64,000 nt of DNA from Brenneria sp. hezel4-2-4 (GTDB lineage Bacteria > Pseudomonadota > Gammaproteobacteria > Enterobacterales > Enterobacteriaceae): the NCBI RefSeq assembly GCF_013155275.1, contig NZ_JABJXS010000008.1:113185-177184 (forward strand). Direction: 5' to 3'. The notes beneath the pieces were generated by a model. That model worked only from the letters and a program-made list of their open reading frames with translations. It made no database searches and was not told the DNA's origin. The translations under genes were made by a program, and so were the position numbers. This document shows, piece by piece, positions 1-10,340 of this stretch. Position 1 is the first letter of the stretch. Every line of letters begins with the position of its first letter.

Positions 1-403
1 CACGGCGGTGGCGCTGGCGGAACATCATCAACGCGATCTGCCTTACTGTTTTAACCGTAAAGAAGCTAAAGATCACGGCGAAGGCGGCAGTCTGGTCGGC
101 AGCCCGCTACAGGGGCGCGTGATGCTGGTTGATGATGTGATCACCGCCGGCACGGCGATCCGCGAGTCGATGTCGATCATTGCCGCCCACGGCGCCACCC
201 TGGCCGGCGTGACGATCGCGCTGGATCGTCAGGAGCGCGGACGGGCCGATATTTCCGCCATTCAGGAAGTCGAGCGTGATTATCAGTGCCGGGTGATCTC
301 CATCATTACCCTGCAAGAGTTGATTACGTATCTGGCGGAAAAACCGGAAATGGCTGCGCATCTGGCGGCGGTTAAGGCATACCGCGAACAGTACGGCATT
401 TAA
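1..403 (+). CDS. pyrE: orotate phosphoribosyltransferase, 3' part
   Basis: PyrE joins orotate to PRPP to make orotidine monophosphate in de novo pyrimidine synthesis (cytosol, homodimer). Only the C-terminal part is present: the frame is open from the window edge and stops with TAA at 401-403. The PRPP-binding signature [13 protein letters not shown] and the mobile-loop stretch [11 protein letters not shown] are both visible and intact. By comparison with the usual length of about 213 residues, roughly 80 N-terminal residues lie upstream of the window. The gene converges on slmA, as in E. coli. Identity is certain; the start cannot be seen. Confidence 0.97.
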   Translation, partial: TAVALAEHHQRDLPYCFNRKEAKDHGEGGSLVGSPLQGRVMLVDDVITAGTAIRESMSIIAAHGATLAGVTIALDRQERGRADISAIQEVERDYQCRVISIITLQELITYLAEKPEMAAHLAAVKAYREQYGI

Positions 404-422
404 TTCGCGCCAACGGCGGGTT

Positions 423-442
423 CCGCCAGAGGCGTCTGGCGG
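423..442. terminator. hairpin between convergent pyrE and slmA
   Basis: Perfect 8-bp inverted repeat (arms 423-430 and 435-442, loop GGCG) in the 64-bp gap between the two convergent genes. It lacks a T-run on either side, so termination is inferred from position and stem strength only. Confidence 0.4.
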
Positions 443-467
443 GAATGGCCGAAAGACAGAGCGGAAA

Positions 468-1064
468 TCAGTGCAACTGCGCGGCCAGCAACGGCCAGCG
501 CGTATCGAATTCCTGCGTCGGTCGGTAACGGAAGTCGGAGCGGATAAACCGTGAAAGCATGCCTTCACAAAATGCCAGCAGCTGGCTGGCCAGCAGCGTT
601 TCATCGTGCTGAAAGCCCTTGCCGTCACGCAGTTTATGTTCACGTAATACCTGACGCAGCTGCGACTCGATACGTTCAAACAGCTGATTGATTCGGCCCT
701 GCAACCGATCCTGTTCAAACATCAGCGCGTGGCCGGTCATAATCCGCGTCAGCCCTGGATTACGTTCGGCAAACCCCAGAATAAGCAATAAAATCAGGCG
801 CAGACGGTTAAACGTTTCTTTTTCATCTTGCAGAATCAGGTTAATGCGGGTAGTCAGGCTATCCTCAATAAACTCGATCAGGCTGTCAAACATACGCGTT
901 TTGCTGGGGAAGTGCCGATAAAGCGCGGCTTCGGATACCCCGACGTTTGCGGCCAGTTTTGCTGTGGTAATGCGTTGGCTGCCGTCGCTGGATTCCAGCA
1001 TTTGCGCCAGCGCCTGCAAAATTTCCTCGCGCCGATTCCTTTTCTTGTTTTCTTTTTCTGCCAT
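468..1064 (-). CDS. slmA: nucleoid occlusion factor SlmA (TetR family)
   Basis: SlmA binds chromosomal SlmA sites and blocks FtsZ ring assembly over the nucleoid. The protein is 198 residues, the usual family length. A basic N-terminus ([15 protein letters not shown]) precedes a TetR-type helix-turn-helix at about residues 33-52 ([21 protein letters not shown]). The remainder is the helical dimerisation domain. The reading frame continues 12 codons upstream, but the start at 1064 gives the conserved N-terminus. It lies downstream of dut in the same direction, separated by a structured 114-bp gap. Confidence 0.96.
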   Translation of the reverse strand: MAEKENKKRNRREEILQALAQMLESSDGSQRITTAKLAANVGVSEAALYRHFPSKTRMFDSLIEFIEDSLTTRINLILQDEKETFNRLRLILLLILGFAERNPGLTRIMTGHALMFEQDRLQGRINQLFERIESQLRQVLREHKLRDGKGFQHDETLLASQLLAFCEGMLSRFIRSDFRYRPTQEFDTRWPLLAAQLH

Positions 1065-1103
1065 GCCTGAAAAGACCCTTGCTAAAAATTTGACTGACAA
1101 GCA

Positions 1104-1164
1104 CCCGGTAGCGCCACAGTCACGCTATCGTGCTGTGGCTTATATGAGTTTTTACGATACCGGG
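1104..1164. other. nested inverted repeats between dut and slmA
   Basis: An outer inverted repeat CCCGGTA (1104-1110) / TACCGGG (1158-1164) encloses an inner hairpin, GCCACAG (1113-1119) / CTGTGGC (1133-1139), which itself contains CACG-ctat-CGTG. The RNA of the dut-slmA intergenic gap could fold strongly. It might separate dut from slmA expression; the function is not known to me. Confidence 0.45.
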
Positions 1165-1178
1165 TGGTAAAGGGCGTG

Positions 1179-1637
1179 TTAGTTACGACCGGAATGGCCG
1201 AAACCACCTTCTCCACGCTCGCTGCTAACGAAATCTTCGACCAGATTAAACTCGGCCTGAACGACGGGAACGAAAATCATCTGTGCGATGCGCTCGCCCG
1301 GCTCAATGGTGAATGTCTGCTGACCGCGGTTCCAGACGGAAACCATTAACTGCCCCTGATAGTCGGAGTCGATTAGCCCGACCAGATTACCGAGCACCAC
1401 GCCATGTTTATGGCCCAGACCCGAACGCGGCAGCACCATGGCGGCCAGATTGGTATCGGCGATATGAATCGCCAGCCCGGTGGGGATCAGCGTGGTTTCG
1501 CCGGCTTTTAATTCAATCGCCTGATCCAGACAGGCGCGCAAATCCAGCCCGGCGGAACCCGGCGTGGCATAGGTCGGTAACGGGAATTGTTGACCAATAC
1601 GCGGGTCAACTATTTTTACGTCGATTTTTTTCATCAT
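1179..1637 (-). CDS. dut: dUTP diphosphatase
   Basis: Dut hydrolyses dUTP to dUMP and pyrophosphate, keeping uracil out of DNA and supplying the thymidylate precursor. It acts as a trimer. Conserved motifs are visible: [10 protein letters not shown], the catalytic-Asp stretch [10 protein letters not shown], and the C-terminal glycine-rich arm [10 protein letters not shown] that closes over the active site. Start at 1637 (MMKKIDVK) gives 152 residues; the second Met (1634) is equally plausible. The gene overlaps the 3' end of coaBC by about 30 bp, indicating translational coupling in a coaBC-dut operon. Confidence 0.97.
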   Translation of the reverse strand: MMKKIDVKIVDPRIGQQFPLPTYATPGSAGLDLRACLDQAIELKAGETTLIPTGLAIHIADTNLAAMVLPRSGLGHKHGVVLGNLVGLIDSDYQGQLMVSVWNRGQQTFTIEPGERIAQMIFVPVVQAEFNLVEDFVSSERGEGGFGHSGRN

Positions 1638-2895
1638 AACGGCTGACAATCTCGTCGATTAAGTTTTGGCCAAGAAGAAGCTTGTCGCATTGTGGCAACT
1701 GCTTGTCTCCGTCTTGCCAGAAAAGATGTAATGCATTGGTTTCACTGTTAAAACCATGCCCGGAAAGGGAGACGTTGTTAGCGCAGATGAGATCCAGCTT
1801 TTTACGCGCCAGTTTTTGTCGCGCGTATTCTTCCACATTCTGGGTTTCGGCGGCAAACCCGACGACATAGGGACGGTTTTTATCCATCGCGGCGACATCA
1901 GCGATAATATCCGGATTTTTTATCATCGTGACAGTCATTTCATCACCCTGCTTTTTGATTTTTTCGTCAGCAACCAGCTTGGGGCGATAGTCCGCAACGG
2001 CCGCGCAGCCGATAACAATGTGCTGCCGGGCGGCTTCGGCCATCACGGCCTGTTGCATATCCAGCGCGCTGCCGACGTCAATGCGCTTCACGCCGCTCGG
2101 CGTCGCTAAAGCGACGGGGCCGGCAACCAGCGTGACGTTTGCCCCTCTGGCGGCGGCGGCCTGGGCAATGGCGAATCCCATTTTCCCCGAACTGTGATTG
2201 CTGATGAAGCGCACCGGATCGAGCGCTTCTCGCGTCGGGCCGGCCGTAACCATAATGTTCAAATGTTGCAGATCGTTGACGGCGGTAAAATGGCGCTGCG
2301 CCAGTTCGACAATCTCCAGCGGATCAATCATCCTGCCCGGGCCGATGTCGCCGCACGCCTGGCTGCCGCTGTCCGGCCCCCAGAGTTGCAAACCACGCGC
2401 CGCCAGCGTACGCAGGTTGTCCTGCGTCGGTAACGCGCGATACATCTGCTGGTTCATCGCGGGAACGACGGCTATGGGCGCGGGCGTCGCCAGACAGAGG
2501 GTGGTTAGCAGATCGTTGGCCATGCCAGCGGCCAGACGCGCGATCAGGTCGGCGGTGGCGGGAGCCAGAATAACCAAATCCGCCCATTTCCCCAACGCGA
2601 TATGACCCATCGAAGCTTCCGCCGCCGGATCGAACAGGTCGTCCGACACCGGGTAACCGGACACGGCCTGCAAGGTCAGCGGGGTGATAAAGGTTTTGGC
2701 GGCTGATGTCATGACAACCCGCACTTCCGCCCCGCTATCGCGCAGGCGTCTTACCAGCTCCGGGCATTTATAAGCGGCAATGCCCCCGCTGATGCCGAGC
2801 ACGATTCGTTTTCCAGAAATACGTTGGTTAGAAAGCTCATTCAGACTGGAAAGTCCCATCATCATGGTCCGATTAAAAACCGAAAGAGGCGTCAT
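1606..2895 (-). CDS. coaBC: bifunctional phosphopantothenoylcysteine decarboxylase / phosphopantothenate-cysteine ligase
   Basis: CoaBC carries out two consecutive steps of coenzyme A synthesis. The N-terminal half is the FMN-dependent CoaC decarboxylase, with [10 protein letters not shown], the active-site His in MGHIALG and the PAMNQQMY clamp motif. The C-terminal half is the CTP-dependent CoaB ligase, with SNHSSGKMG and DEKIKKQ. The start is ambiguous. The ATG at 2895 has an AAGG Shine-Dalgarno; the ATG triplet at 2865/2862/2859 lies nearer the homologues' N-terminus but has no clear ribosome site. The product would be 417-429 residues against about 406 in E. coli, so the extra N-terminal residues may not be real. 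Confidence 0.95.
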   Translation of the reverse strand: MTPLSVFNRTMMMGLSSLNELSNQRISGKRIVLGISGGIAAYKCPELVRRLRDSGAEVRVVMTSAAKTFITPLTLQAVSGYPVSDDLFDPAAEASMGHIALGKWADLVILAPATADLIARLAAGMANDLLTTLCLATPAPIAVVPAMNQQMYRALPTQDNLRTLAARGLQLWGPDSGSQACGDIGPGRMIDPLEIVELAQRHFTAVNDLQHLNIMVTAGPTREALDPVRFISNHSSGKMGFAIAQAAAARGANVTLVAGPVALATPSGVKRIDVGSALDMQQAVMAEAARQHIVIGCAAVADYRPKLVADEKIKKQGDEMTVTMIKNPDIIADVAAMDKNRPYVVGFAAETQNVEEYARQKLARKKLDLICANNVSLSGHGFNSETNALHLFWQDGDKQLPQCDKLLLGQNLIDEIVSRYDEKNRRKNS

Positions 2896-2957
2896 TTTAT
2901 CATAACCTTGCCCTAAGCGCGGAATCTTAAGCCTCCCGGCTGACTGGCGAACAAAAA

Positions 2958-2975
2958 TTGCGAACCGATTCGCAA
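2958..2975. promoter_or_regulatory. perfect palindrome in the coaBC/radC divergent promoter region
   Basis: TTGCGAA (2958-2964) and TTCGCAA (2969-2975) are perfect inverted arms around a 4-nt spacer, about 60 bp upstream of the coaBC start and 70 bp upstream of radC. Position and symmetry suggest an operator for a dimeric regulator. I do not recognise the regulator. Confidence 0.35.
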
Positions 2976-3046
2976 CCTGTCACGGCTGGCATCGTCCCTT
3001 AATGCCGGCCATGTCATGATGGCGTTCGGTCGGAGCGGGAGGTTCT

Positions 3047-3712
3047 ATGAGCTGGGGAAATGAGCAGGCGCCGCGGGAGAAATTGGTGAGCCAGGGCGCT
3101 GAAGCACTGACGGATACCGAGCTGCTGGCGATTTTTTTACGCACCGGGTTGCCCGGTATGCACGTCATGCAACTGGCCGAGAGCCTGTTGGCGAAATTTG
3201 GTTCGCTGTATCACCTGATGTCCGCCGAACAGGCGGAGTTTTGTACCACCAAAGGCATTGGTATCGCAAAATATACGCAATTGCAGGCGGTGGCCGAGCT
3301 GTCGCGCCGGCTGTTTTCGTCCCGTCTGGCAAAAGAGGATGCGATGCTGAGTCCGGAAATCACCGGGCAGTATTTGCAATTATTACTGGCCCGTCAGGAA
3401 CGGGAGGTTTTTTTGGTGATGTTTTTGGATAATCAGCATCGGGTTATTCGTCATCAGGAAATGTTCGCGGGTACGATTAACAGCGTAGAGGTACACCCGA
3501 GGGAAATTGTGCGTGAAGCGCTGAAAGCCAATGCCGCCGCGTTGATTTTGGCTCACAATCATCCATCCGGGAAAGCGGAACCCAGCCAGGCCGACCGGGC
3601 GATAACCGAACAAATTATTAAAGCGTGTCTGTTATTAGAGATTCGCGTGCTTGATCATCTGGTCATCGGGCGTGGCGAATATGTCTCTTTTGCCGAGCGC
3701 GGATGGATTTAA
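3047..3712 (+). CDS. radC: RadC/YicR family JAB1/MPN domain protein
   Basis: RadC-family protein of 221 residues. An N-terminal helix-hairpin-helix-like region ([15 protein letters not shown], then [13 protein letters not shown]) is followed by a JAMM metalloprotease-like domain whose metal site HNHPSG-x7-D ([18 protein letters not shown]) is intact. The biochemical role of the family is unsettled; the old link to DNA repair has been questioned. It starts with a strong GGAGG ribosome site, is divergent from coaBC, and precedes rpmB as in E. coli (where it is yicR). Confidence 0.93.
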   Translation: MSWGNEQAPREKLVSQGAEALTDTELLAIFLRTGLPGMHVMQLAESLLAKFGSLYHLMSAEQAEFCTTKGIGIAKYTQLQAVAELSRRLFSSRLAKEDAMLSPEITGQYLQLLLARQEREVFLVMFLDNQHRVIRHQEMFAGTINSVEVHPREIVREALKANAAALILAHNHPSGKAEPSQADRAITEQIIKACLLLEIRVLDHLVIGRGEYVSFAERGWI

Positions 3713-3755
3713 CCGATATTTCCGTGATCCTGGGGGATCTTTAGCTGTTCGGGAC

Positions 3756-4188
<433 letters not shown>

Positions 4189-4196
4189 GGAACTGA

Positions 4197-4367
<171 letters not shown>

Positions 4368-4385
4368 TTTTGGCGGATTACTGAA

Positions 4386-4411
4386 AACCCGGCTTCGGCC
4401 GGGTTTTTTTA
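4386..4411 (+). terminator. rpmBG intrinsic terminator
   Basis: GC-rich stem (ACCCGGC / GCCGGGT) with a stable TTCG loop at 4394-4397, followed by seven T residues, 20 bp after the rpmG stop. Confidence 0.9.
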
Positions 4412-4590
4412 TGGCGGGCTATCCTTGCCCGTCACCACAAGCAACGATTTTTTATGGTTCCGATTTTCTGTATCAGCCGCTTGTATCCTTCTTCATGTTA
4501 TGCCAATTTCCTGAACTTGGGTTTCTGCAACCATTTGGTAATGAACACATATGAATTCGACGTTACACCAACTTTTGCTGACGACGCCGC

Positions 4591-4683
4591 ATGCGCAACA
4601 TCCTGCCGGATTGGCAAGAATATCAGGCGCAGATAAAGCAACAGCATGGGCGGAAATACGCTTTCTGGCAGCGGCTCAATTAA
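4591..4683 (+). pseudogene. possible 3' gene remnant between rpmG and mutM
   Basis: A 30-codon frame (MRNILPDWQEYQ...KYAFWQRLN) ends 27 bp before mutM. Its composition (Trp, Tyr, Gln, charged residues, hydrophobic end) looks like the C-terminus of a real protein. The 343-bp rpmG-mutM gap is long compared with E. coli, where the two genes lie close together. No family is recognised, and chance cannot be excluded. The rest of the gap (4412-4590) shows no gene. Confidence 0.2.
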
Positions 4684-4710
4684 CCGATCGAATTTTTCAG
4701 GAGATAAAGC

Positions 4711-5520
4711 ATGCCCGAACTGCCAGAGGTTGAAACCAGTCGTCGGGGAATCTCACCCTATCTTATCGGTCATACCATCCTTTATGCCGAAGTCCGCAAT
4801 TCTCGTCTGCGCTGGCCGGTTTCCAGCGAGATTTTATCGCTCAGCGATCAGGTTGTGCTGGGCGTCCATCGGCGCGCCAAATATCTGCTGATTGAGTTGA
4901 CCGCCGGGTGGATTATCGTTCATCTGGGCATGTCCGGCAGTCTGCGTATCCTGCCGGAGTATATTGAGCCGGAGAAACACGATCATGTCGATTTGGTCAT
5001 GGATAGCGGCAAAGTCCTGCGTTATACCGACCCGAGGCGTTTCGGCGCCTGGTTATGGACGGATAACCCTGAGGCAAGCCCGGTGCTGGCGCATCTGGGG
5101 CCGGAACCGTTGAGTGAGGCGTTTTCCGGCGATTATCTGTATCAGCGATCGCGCGGCAAAAAGACGCGGGTTAAGCTATGGATTATGGATAACAAGGTCG
5201 TGGTTGGCGTGGGGAACATCTATGCCAGCGAATCGTTGTTTATGGCGGGCATCAGGCCGGACAGGCCTGTCGGTTCGTTAAGCGAAACGGAAGCGAATTT
5301 GCTGGTGGAAACCATCAAACAGGTTCTACTGCGTTCGATTGAGCAGGGCGGCACAACGTTGCGGGATTTTTTGCAATCAGACGGCAAACCGGGATATTTC
5401 GCTCAGGAACTTCAGGTCTACGGACGGACCGGCGAACCTTGCCGGGCTTGTGGAACGCCGATAGAAATCGCCAGGCACGGGCAGCGAAGCACTTTCTTTT
5501 GTCGCCGTTGCCAGCGTTAA
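4711..5520 (+). CDS. mutM: formamidopyrimidine-DNA glycosylase
   Basis: MutM (Fpg) removes 8-oxoguanine and formamidopyrimidines from DNA and cleaves the abasic site by beta/delta elimination. The N-terminal catalytic PELPEVE is intact (the Pro follows the cleaved Met). The conserved Lys lies in HRRAKYLL, the helix-two-turn-helix is around GVGNIYASE, and a C-terminal zinc finger has Cys at about 244, 247, 264 and 267. The 269-residue length is typical, and a GGAG ribosome site precedes the start. Confidence 0.97.
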   Translation: MPELPEVETSRRGISPYLIGHTILYAEVRNSRLRWPVSSEILSLSDQVVLGVHRRAKYLLIELTAGWIIVHLGMSGSLRILPEYIEPEKHDHVDLVMDSGKVLRYTDPRRFGAWLWTDNPEASPVLAHLGPEPLSEAFSGDYLYQRSRGKKTRVKLWIMDNKVVVGVGNIYASESLFMAGIRPDRPVGSLSETEANLLVETIKQVLLRSIEQGGTTLRDFLQSDGKPGYFAQELQVYGRTGEPCRACGTPIEIARHGQRSTFFCRRCQR

Positions 5521-5558
5521 TTTTCCTGCAATCACATTTATTAAATCAGGGTTGATGC

Positions 5559-6644
5559 ATGCATAAAAATAACGATGTCGTATTTTTCCTCGAAAGTTCG
5601 AAAAATATGGGGGGACAGGAATGGCAACTGCTGCAACAGATGGAAGAATTGAACCGGCGAGGCGTGGCGACCTATTTATTATGTAATCCCCAAGGGCGCA
5701 TTGATGGCGAAGCACGTTCGCGCGGGTTGTCCGTCATTAATTTGCCCTTTCGCAACAGCTTTCATCTGCCGACGATTCAGGGGATTAGAAAAGCGATAAA
5801 GCGCCATCGCCCGATGGCGTGTATTTGTCACAGCGGCCATGATGCCAACAATCTGTGCGTTGCGGCAATCACCCTGGTCAAACGGCCCAAAATCATCAGG
5901 TCGAGAACCTATTACACCAACAGAAAACCGAATCCTCTTAGCCGCTTTCTGCCGATTGATTTGGTCATGGTGCCAAGCCAGTTTATGGCTCACAAGATTA
6001 AGCCGCAGTTTTTGGGTAAAGAGATTGCGGTGGTTTATCCGGGAATTGATTTTGCAAAACTTGATAACGAGATCAATCTCCCCGTCAGGGAGGATTTATC
6101 CGACTGGCTCAATGAAAATCAGGGCGATGTGATTATTCAGCTCGGCATGTTGAGGGCGGAAAAAGGACATAACATAATCCTGTCTGCGATGAGCGAGCTA
6201 ATAAAAAGCAGGCCTCACCTGAGATACGTTATTGCCGGTGGCGGTAATGCTGAGAAAATAACAGCAGAAATTGCTGAGCGTGGCTTACAAAAAAATATAT
6301 GGCTAGGAGAATTAAAGTCGGTGGCCGCAGCCTTGAAGAGAGCGAACGTGCTGGTCATGCCTTCAACCAAAGAGCCGCTGGGGATGGCGCAAATAGAAGC
6401 GTTGGGATTGGCGGTTCCGGTGATTATCAGTAACGAAGGCGGGCTGCCGGAAACGGTCAAGGATCACGTCACCGGGCTTATCGTTGCACGAAACGAGCCG
6501 CAGGAATGGGTCAGGGCAATTGATTTCGCATTATCAAATCAGGAGACCATGCGATCCTATGCGCAAGCGGGACAAAAAGATGTTAGAGCCAGATTTGGGC
6601 TGGACGCGAATACCAATCGCCTGATGAGCATTATCAGGTCTTGA
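5559..6644 (+). CDS. family 4 glycosyltransferase (GT-B fold), likely LPS core or surface glycan
   Basis: A 361-residue protein with the two-domain GT-B layout. The N-terminal acceptor domain has the glycine-containing loop NMGGQEWQLLQQM. The C-terminal donor domain includes VIIQLGMLRAEKGHN and the nucleotide-sugar motif EPLGMAQIEALGLAVP (E-x7-E). No membrane segment is seen. It lies between mutM and coaD, converging on coaD with a 6-bp gap, at the edge of the LPS core locus; E. coli has no gene there. A role in LPS core or another surface sugar is inferred from this position. Donor and acceptor are unknown. Confidence 0.8.
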   Translation: MHKNNDVVFFLESSKNMGGQEWQLLQQMEELNRRGVATYLLCNPQGRIDGEARSRGLSVINLPFRNSFHLPTIQGIRKAIKRHRPMACICHSGHDANNLCVAAITLVKRPKIIRSRTYYTNRKPNPLSRFLPIDLVMVPSQFMAHKIKPQFLGKEIAVVYPGIDFAKLDNEINLPVREDLSDWLNENQGDVIIQLGMLRAEKGHNIILSAMSELIKSRPHLRYVIAGGGNAEKITAEIAERGLQKNIWLGELKSVAAALKRANVLVMPSTKEPLGMAQIEALGLAVPVIISNEGGLPETVKDHVTGLIVARNEPQEWVRAIDFALSNQETMRSYAQAGQKDVRARFGLDANTNRLMSIIRS

Positions 6645-6650
6645 TGCGCT

Positions 6651-7151
<501 letters not shown>

Positions 7152-7173
7152 CTATGCTCAAAACCACGGCCAA

Positions 7174-8451
7174 TTATTGCGTCCGAGGCGGCAGATAGGG
7201 TTCCAGCAATGAGAGCAACTTCTGCAAGGCCCCTTGATTCTGATGCAATACCTCGACGGCGTGTCGGCCATAATAGCGGCGGTAATCTTCATCGGCGAGC
7301 AGATTCCCAACTTCTCTGGCCAGCGATGCCGCATCCGTCACGGTAATCAGGCCATCCGCCTGCTCAAGTTTGTTGCAGATGTCTTTAAAGTTAAAGGTGT
7401 GCGGCCCCATCAGAACGGGAATGGCATGGGCGGCGGCTTCGAGCGGATTATGACCGCCGCGTTCGACCAGACTGCCGCCGACAAACGCCAGATCGGCGAT
7501 GCCGTATAACAACATGAGTTCACCCATGGTGTCGCCAACAATAACCTGAGTATCGGCGGAAGGGAGTTCGCCGCTGCTTCGCAAGGTGTAGTTGAAACCC
7601 AGGCTTTGGGTCAGCGCCTGCGTGGTGGAGAAACGCTCCGGATGTCTGGGAACCAGGATCAACAGCAGGTCAGGGAAATTAACCAGCAGCTGACGATGCG
7701 CCGCAAGCACAATGGACTCCTCGCCTTCGTGCGTGCTGGTCGCGATCCATACCGGGCGGTGTGGCGCCCACTGGCGCCGCAACGTCACCGCGCGGGCCGC
7801 CAGTTCCGGGGTAACGGAAATATCGAATTTAAGGCTGCCGGTAACGGTGAGACTTGAACGCTTCAAACCGAGATCGATAAAACGCTCGCCGTCTTCCCGA
7901 TTTTGCGCGGCCACCAGTGTGATACGCCGCAGAATATGACGCGTCAGACTGCCGATTTTCTTGTAGCCGGCGGCTGAGCGGGCAGATAAGCGAGCGTTGG
8001 CGATCACCAGCGGAATTTTACGTTTATGCAGCTCATCAATCAGGTTAGGCCACAGCTCTGTTTCCATAATGATAACGACTTTGGGGCGAACCTGATTAAA
8101 GAAACGTCGCAAAGCGGAGGGTAAATCATACGGGAGATAAACGTGATAAACCGTATCGCCGAAAGCGGAACGTACACGCTCTGAACCGGTTGGCGTCATC
8201 GTGGTGACGGTAATCGGCAGGTTAGGGTAGCGATGCCGTAAAGCCCTGACCAGAGGGATAGCCGCCAGCGTCTCGCCCACGGAAACGGAGTGCAGCATTA
8301 TGCCATCTGGTTTCACTTTTTCCGCGCAGAACCCGTAGCGTTCACTCCAGCGTCTACGATATGCCGGCGCCTTGCGACCGCGCAGCCACAGTCGAATCCA
8401 TATCAGCGGCTGAATAAGGTAAAGAAGAACGGTGTAGAGAGTTTGTAGCAT
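7174..8451 (-). CDS. waaA: Kdo transferase (lipid IVA 3-deoxy-D-manno-octulosonic acid transferase)
   Basis: WaaA (KdtA) adds the Kdo residues to lipid IVA using CMP-Kdo, the first step of core assembly, on the inner face of the cytoplasmic membrane. It has 425 residues, the same as E. coli, with an N-terminal membrane anchor (VLLYLIQPLIWIRLWL), the conserved HSVSVGETLAAIPL block and the C-terminal GT-B donor site FVGGSLVERGGHNPLEA (GT30). It is essential in most enterobacteria. It lies downstream of the outer-core operon, with a 68-bp AT-rich gap that may hold its own promoter. Confidence 0.97.
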   Translation of the reverse strand: MLQTLYTVLLYLIQPLIWIRLWLRGRKAPAYRRRWSERYGFCAEKVKPDGIMLHSVSVGETLAAIPLVRALRHRYPNLPITVTTMTPTGSERVRSAFGDTVYHVYLPYDLPSALRRFFNQVRPKVVIIMETELWPNLIDELHKRKIPLVIANARLSARSAAGYKKIGSLTRHILRRITLVAAQNREDGERFIDLGLKRSSLTVTGSLKFDISVTPELAARAVTLRRQWAPHRPVWIATSTHEGEESIVLAAHRQLLVNFPDLLLILVPRHPERFSTTQALTQSLGFNYTLRSSGELPSADTQVIVGDTMGELMLLYGIADLAFVGGSLVERGGHNPLEAAAHAIPVLMGPHTFNFKDICNKLEQADGLITVTDAASLAREVGNLLADEDYRRYYGRHAVEVLHQNQGALQKLLSLLEPYLPPRTQ

Positions 8452-8519
8452 GCGTTTATTATGAGTCCAGTTAAGTACTAAGACCTATCATATAATGAAA
8501 ATTTCATATTGCTAATGAG

Positions 8520-9284
8520 TTAGTAACTTGAGTAGTTTCGTATGTGCCTTCTCTGTAACAATTTTCTTTTTAGTTTATTTAGTACCCTTTTTATTTTAAG
8601 TTTTATTGGTAAGTTTTTCTTTATTTTTTTCTTTTTCTCTTGATTCACTGACTTATTTAAGTCAGTGAATCGGTCATTGCCAATATCTGATTGAAAGGAA
8701 TGATCGCTTAGTTCAATGCAATGGGGGATGACACCTCTCAAATTTATTATACCGTATTCCTTAAATAAAAACCAGTGGTCTGCAATTGACCATGCAGGAT
8801 AAAGGAACTTATATAGTTCATGTGCACCTTTATTGTTAATTACATAACCATGGGCTAGCGTCCCTGTAAGTCCATTATATATTTCATATGTCTTGTTTAC
8901 TCGTATTTTCTCGTTTTCAATGTATTTTGATATAGGGGTAAGTAATGTTACTGTAGGTTTACAAAGTTCTTCTTTTTCCAGGAAAAGAAGAATATCCATT
9001 ATGCTGGAATTTAATAACGCATCATCTTCTAAAATAAGAGCATTAGGTATGTTTTGGTCTATTATTTTTTTATATAAAAACAAATGACTTAATGCGCACC
9101 CTAATTCTCCTGGAGTATTTAGCATGTTGAGGGGTAATGTATGTGTTTTTTTATCAGTTTCCGACAGTTGATATCCATTGATTGCAGGGAATATCTCATA
9201 ATCAAGGCCCAATTCAGAGCACTGATTGACTATGTTTTCCCTTCTTTGAACTTTTTCTTTTAAATTAATAATAAATGTTTTCAT
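8520..9284 (-). CDS. family 25 glycosyltransferase (LPS/LOS beta-galactosyltransferase type)
   Basis: A 254-residue GT25 protein. The N-terminus MKTFIINLKEKVQRRENI, the block GELGCALSH (about 59-67) and the metal-binding LEDDA (85-89) are the family signatures also seen in Lgt-type lipooligosaccharide galactosyltransferases. The C-terminus is very basic (KKKKIKKNLPIKLKIKR...), suiting attachment to anionic membrane. Strongly AT-rich. It is the last gene of the RfaH-type outer-core operon, 44 bp after the second GT8 gene. E. coli cores have no counterpart here, so it probably adds a lineage-specific terminal sugar; the sugar and linkage are not determinable from sequence. Confidence 0.82.
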   Translation of the reverse strand: MKTFIINLKEKVQRRENIVNQCSELGLDYEIFPAINGYQLSETDKKTHTLPLNMLNTPGELGCALSHLFLYKKIIDQNIPNALILEDDALLNSSIMDILLFLEKEELCKPTVTLLTPISKYIENEKIRVNKTYEIYNGLTGTLAHGYVINNKGAHELYKFLYPAWSIADHWFLFKEYGIINLRGVIPHCIELSDHSFQSDIGNDRFTDLNKSVNQEKKKKIKKNLPIKLKIKRVLNKLKRKLLQRRHIRNYSSY

Positions 9285-9328
9285 ATTTTTATCGATAGTG
9301 AGTTGTAATTTACAATCAAATTGTGTTT

Positions 9329-10321
9329 TTATTTTATGGAGTTATATTTAATTCTGCTTTTTATAGCTTTAATAAACTTTCTTTTTCTAAATTCATGTTT
9401 TGATTTTTTCTTCCACTGGAGTGGTGTAACCGCTTCTACTAATGGAATATCACTCCATGTTGAAGCATGATAAGCTTTTTCAAAAAAAATCGTGGATGGA
9501 TATTGACCCCATTCATTCCAAGGTTTTGTTGTGCCTACATAGTGGATAAGAATACTATCATCTGTAATCGTTTCTTTATATTTTTCATGTGTACGATCAT
9601 TTAATTCGCTCTTTATACTATAAATACAATTAAACTTTCTTGGAAGTAAAAGGGTTTTATGAAACAGTAGAAAGTTTAATGCATCTTGGTCAGGATATTT
9701 CATTTTTGGATTTTTTACTATGAATGAAAGTGTTTCGCGTGTTAGTTCATCATCATGCCATTTTTGCATATTGATGAGCATTACACCGGAGTTGAAATAG
9801 ACCCCCTCTAATTCATCATTTTTTAGTCTCTCAGCTGCTTTTTTCTGCATGGATGCCACATCTGGTATGACGGCACTAACATTATCCTGAAAATCCAAAT
9901 GGGCTAGATAATCAAGATCTCCTTTACACATAACGTCTGCATCAAGATAGAGCAAGCGTTCAAGTGTTTCTCCCAGGTAGTCAAATGCAATTAGTCGGAA
10001 GTACGCGGAATGTGGCCAATATTTGGTAGGTAGATTTTCTAATGGTATAGTATTGACATGATATAAACTTATATCAACGTTAAATGTCTTCGCCATTTTT
10101 TCAAATCGTGAAACCGTATTTTCGTCAAGACAATCTATAAAAAAGTGAAAGCATAGTGGTATAGTGTTATTGATAATTATAGACGTTGCGGAAATTGCCG
10201 CTCCGAAAATAAAGTTTTTATCAATACCATAAGCAATATGCAGGCAAGGGAGAGCAGGGTTAACGTTGGGGAAACCTGTTATCTTTATAATATTTCTGAT
10301 GATTGTTTTTTTAAAATACAT
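9329..10321 (-). CDS. waaJ: family 8 LPS glycosyltransferase, WaaJ/WaaR-like
   Basis: A 330-residue GT8 enzyme using a UDP-hexose to extend the outer core. N-terminal LHIAYGIDKNFIFG is the UDP-binding block; LLYLDADVMCKG holds the DXD metal motif (Asp 127-Ala-Asp 129). FNSGVMLIN, PDQDALNF and IHYVGTTKPW complete the family pattern, and a C-terminal DUF1873-like basic tail follows. It is a diverged paralogue of the gene upstream and occupies the waaJ/waaR position of E. coli. Symbol by position and family; sugar specificity (glucose or galactose) is unresolved. Confidence 0.75.
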   Translation of the reverse strand: MYFKKTIIRNIIKITGFPNVNPALPCLHIAYGIDKNFIFGAAISATSIIINNTIPLCFHFFIDCLDENTVSRFEKMAKTFNVDISLYHVNTIPLENLPTKYWPHSAYFRLIAFDYLGETLERLLYLDADVMCKGDLDYLAHLDFQDNVSAVIPDVASMQKKAAERLKNDELEGVYFNSGVMLINMQKWHDDELTRETLSFIVKNPKMKYPDQDALNFLLFHKTLLLPRKFNCIYSIKSELNDRTHEKYKETITDDSILIHYVGTTKPWNEWGQYPSTIFFEKAYHASTWSDIPLVEAVTPLQWKKKSKHEFRKRKFIKAIKSRIKYNSIK

Positions 10322-10340
10322 GATTTTTCTGATGTGAGTG

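Noticed and set aside
4551..4733. 60-codon frame overlapping the mutM start
   Set aside because: No protein-family resemblance; it overlaps the certain mutM start in another frame.
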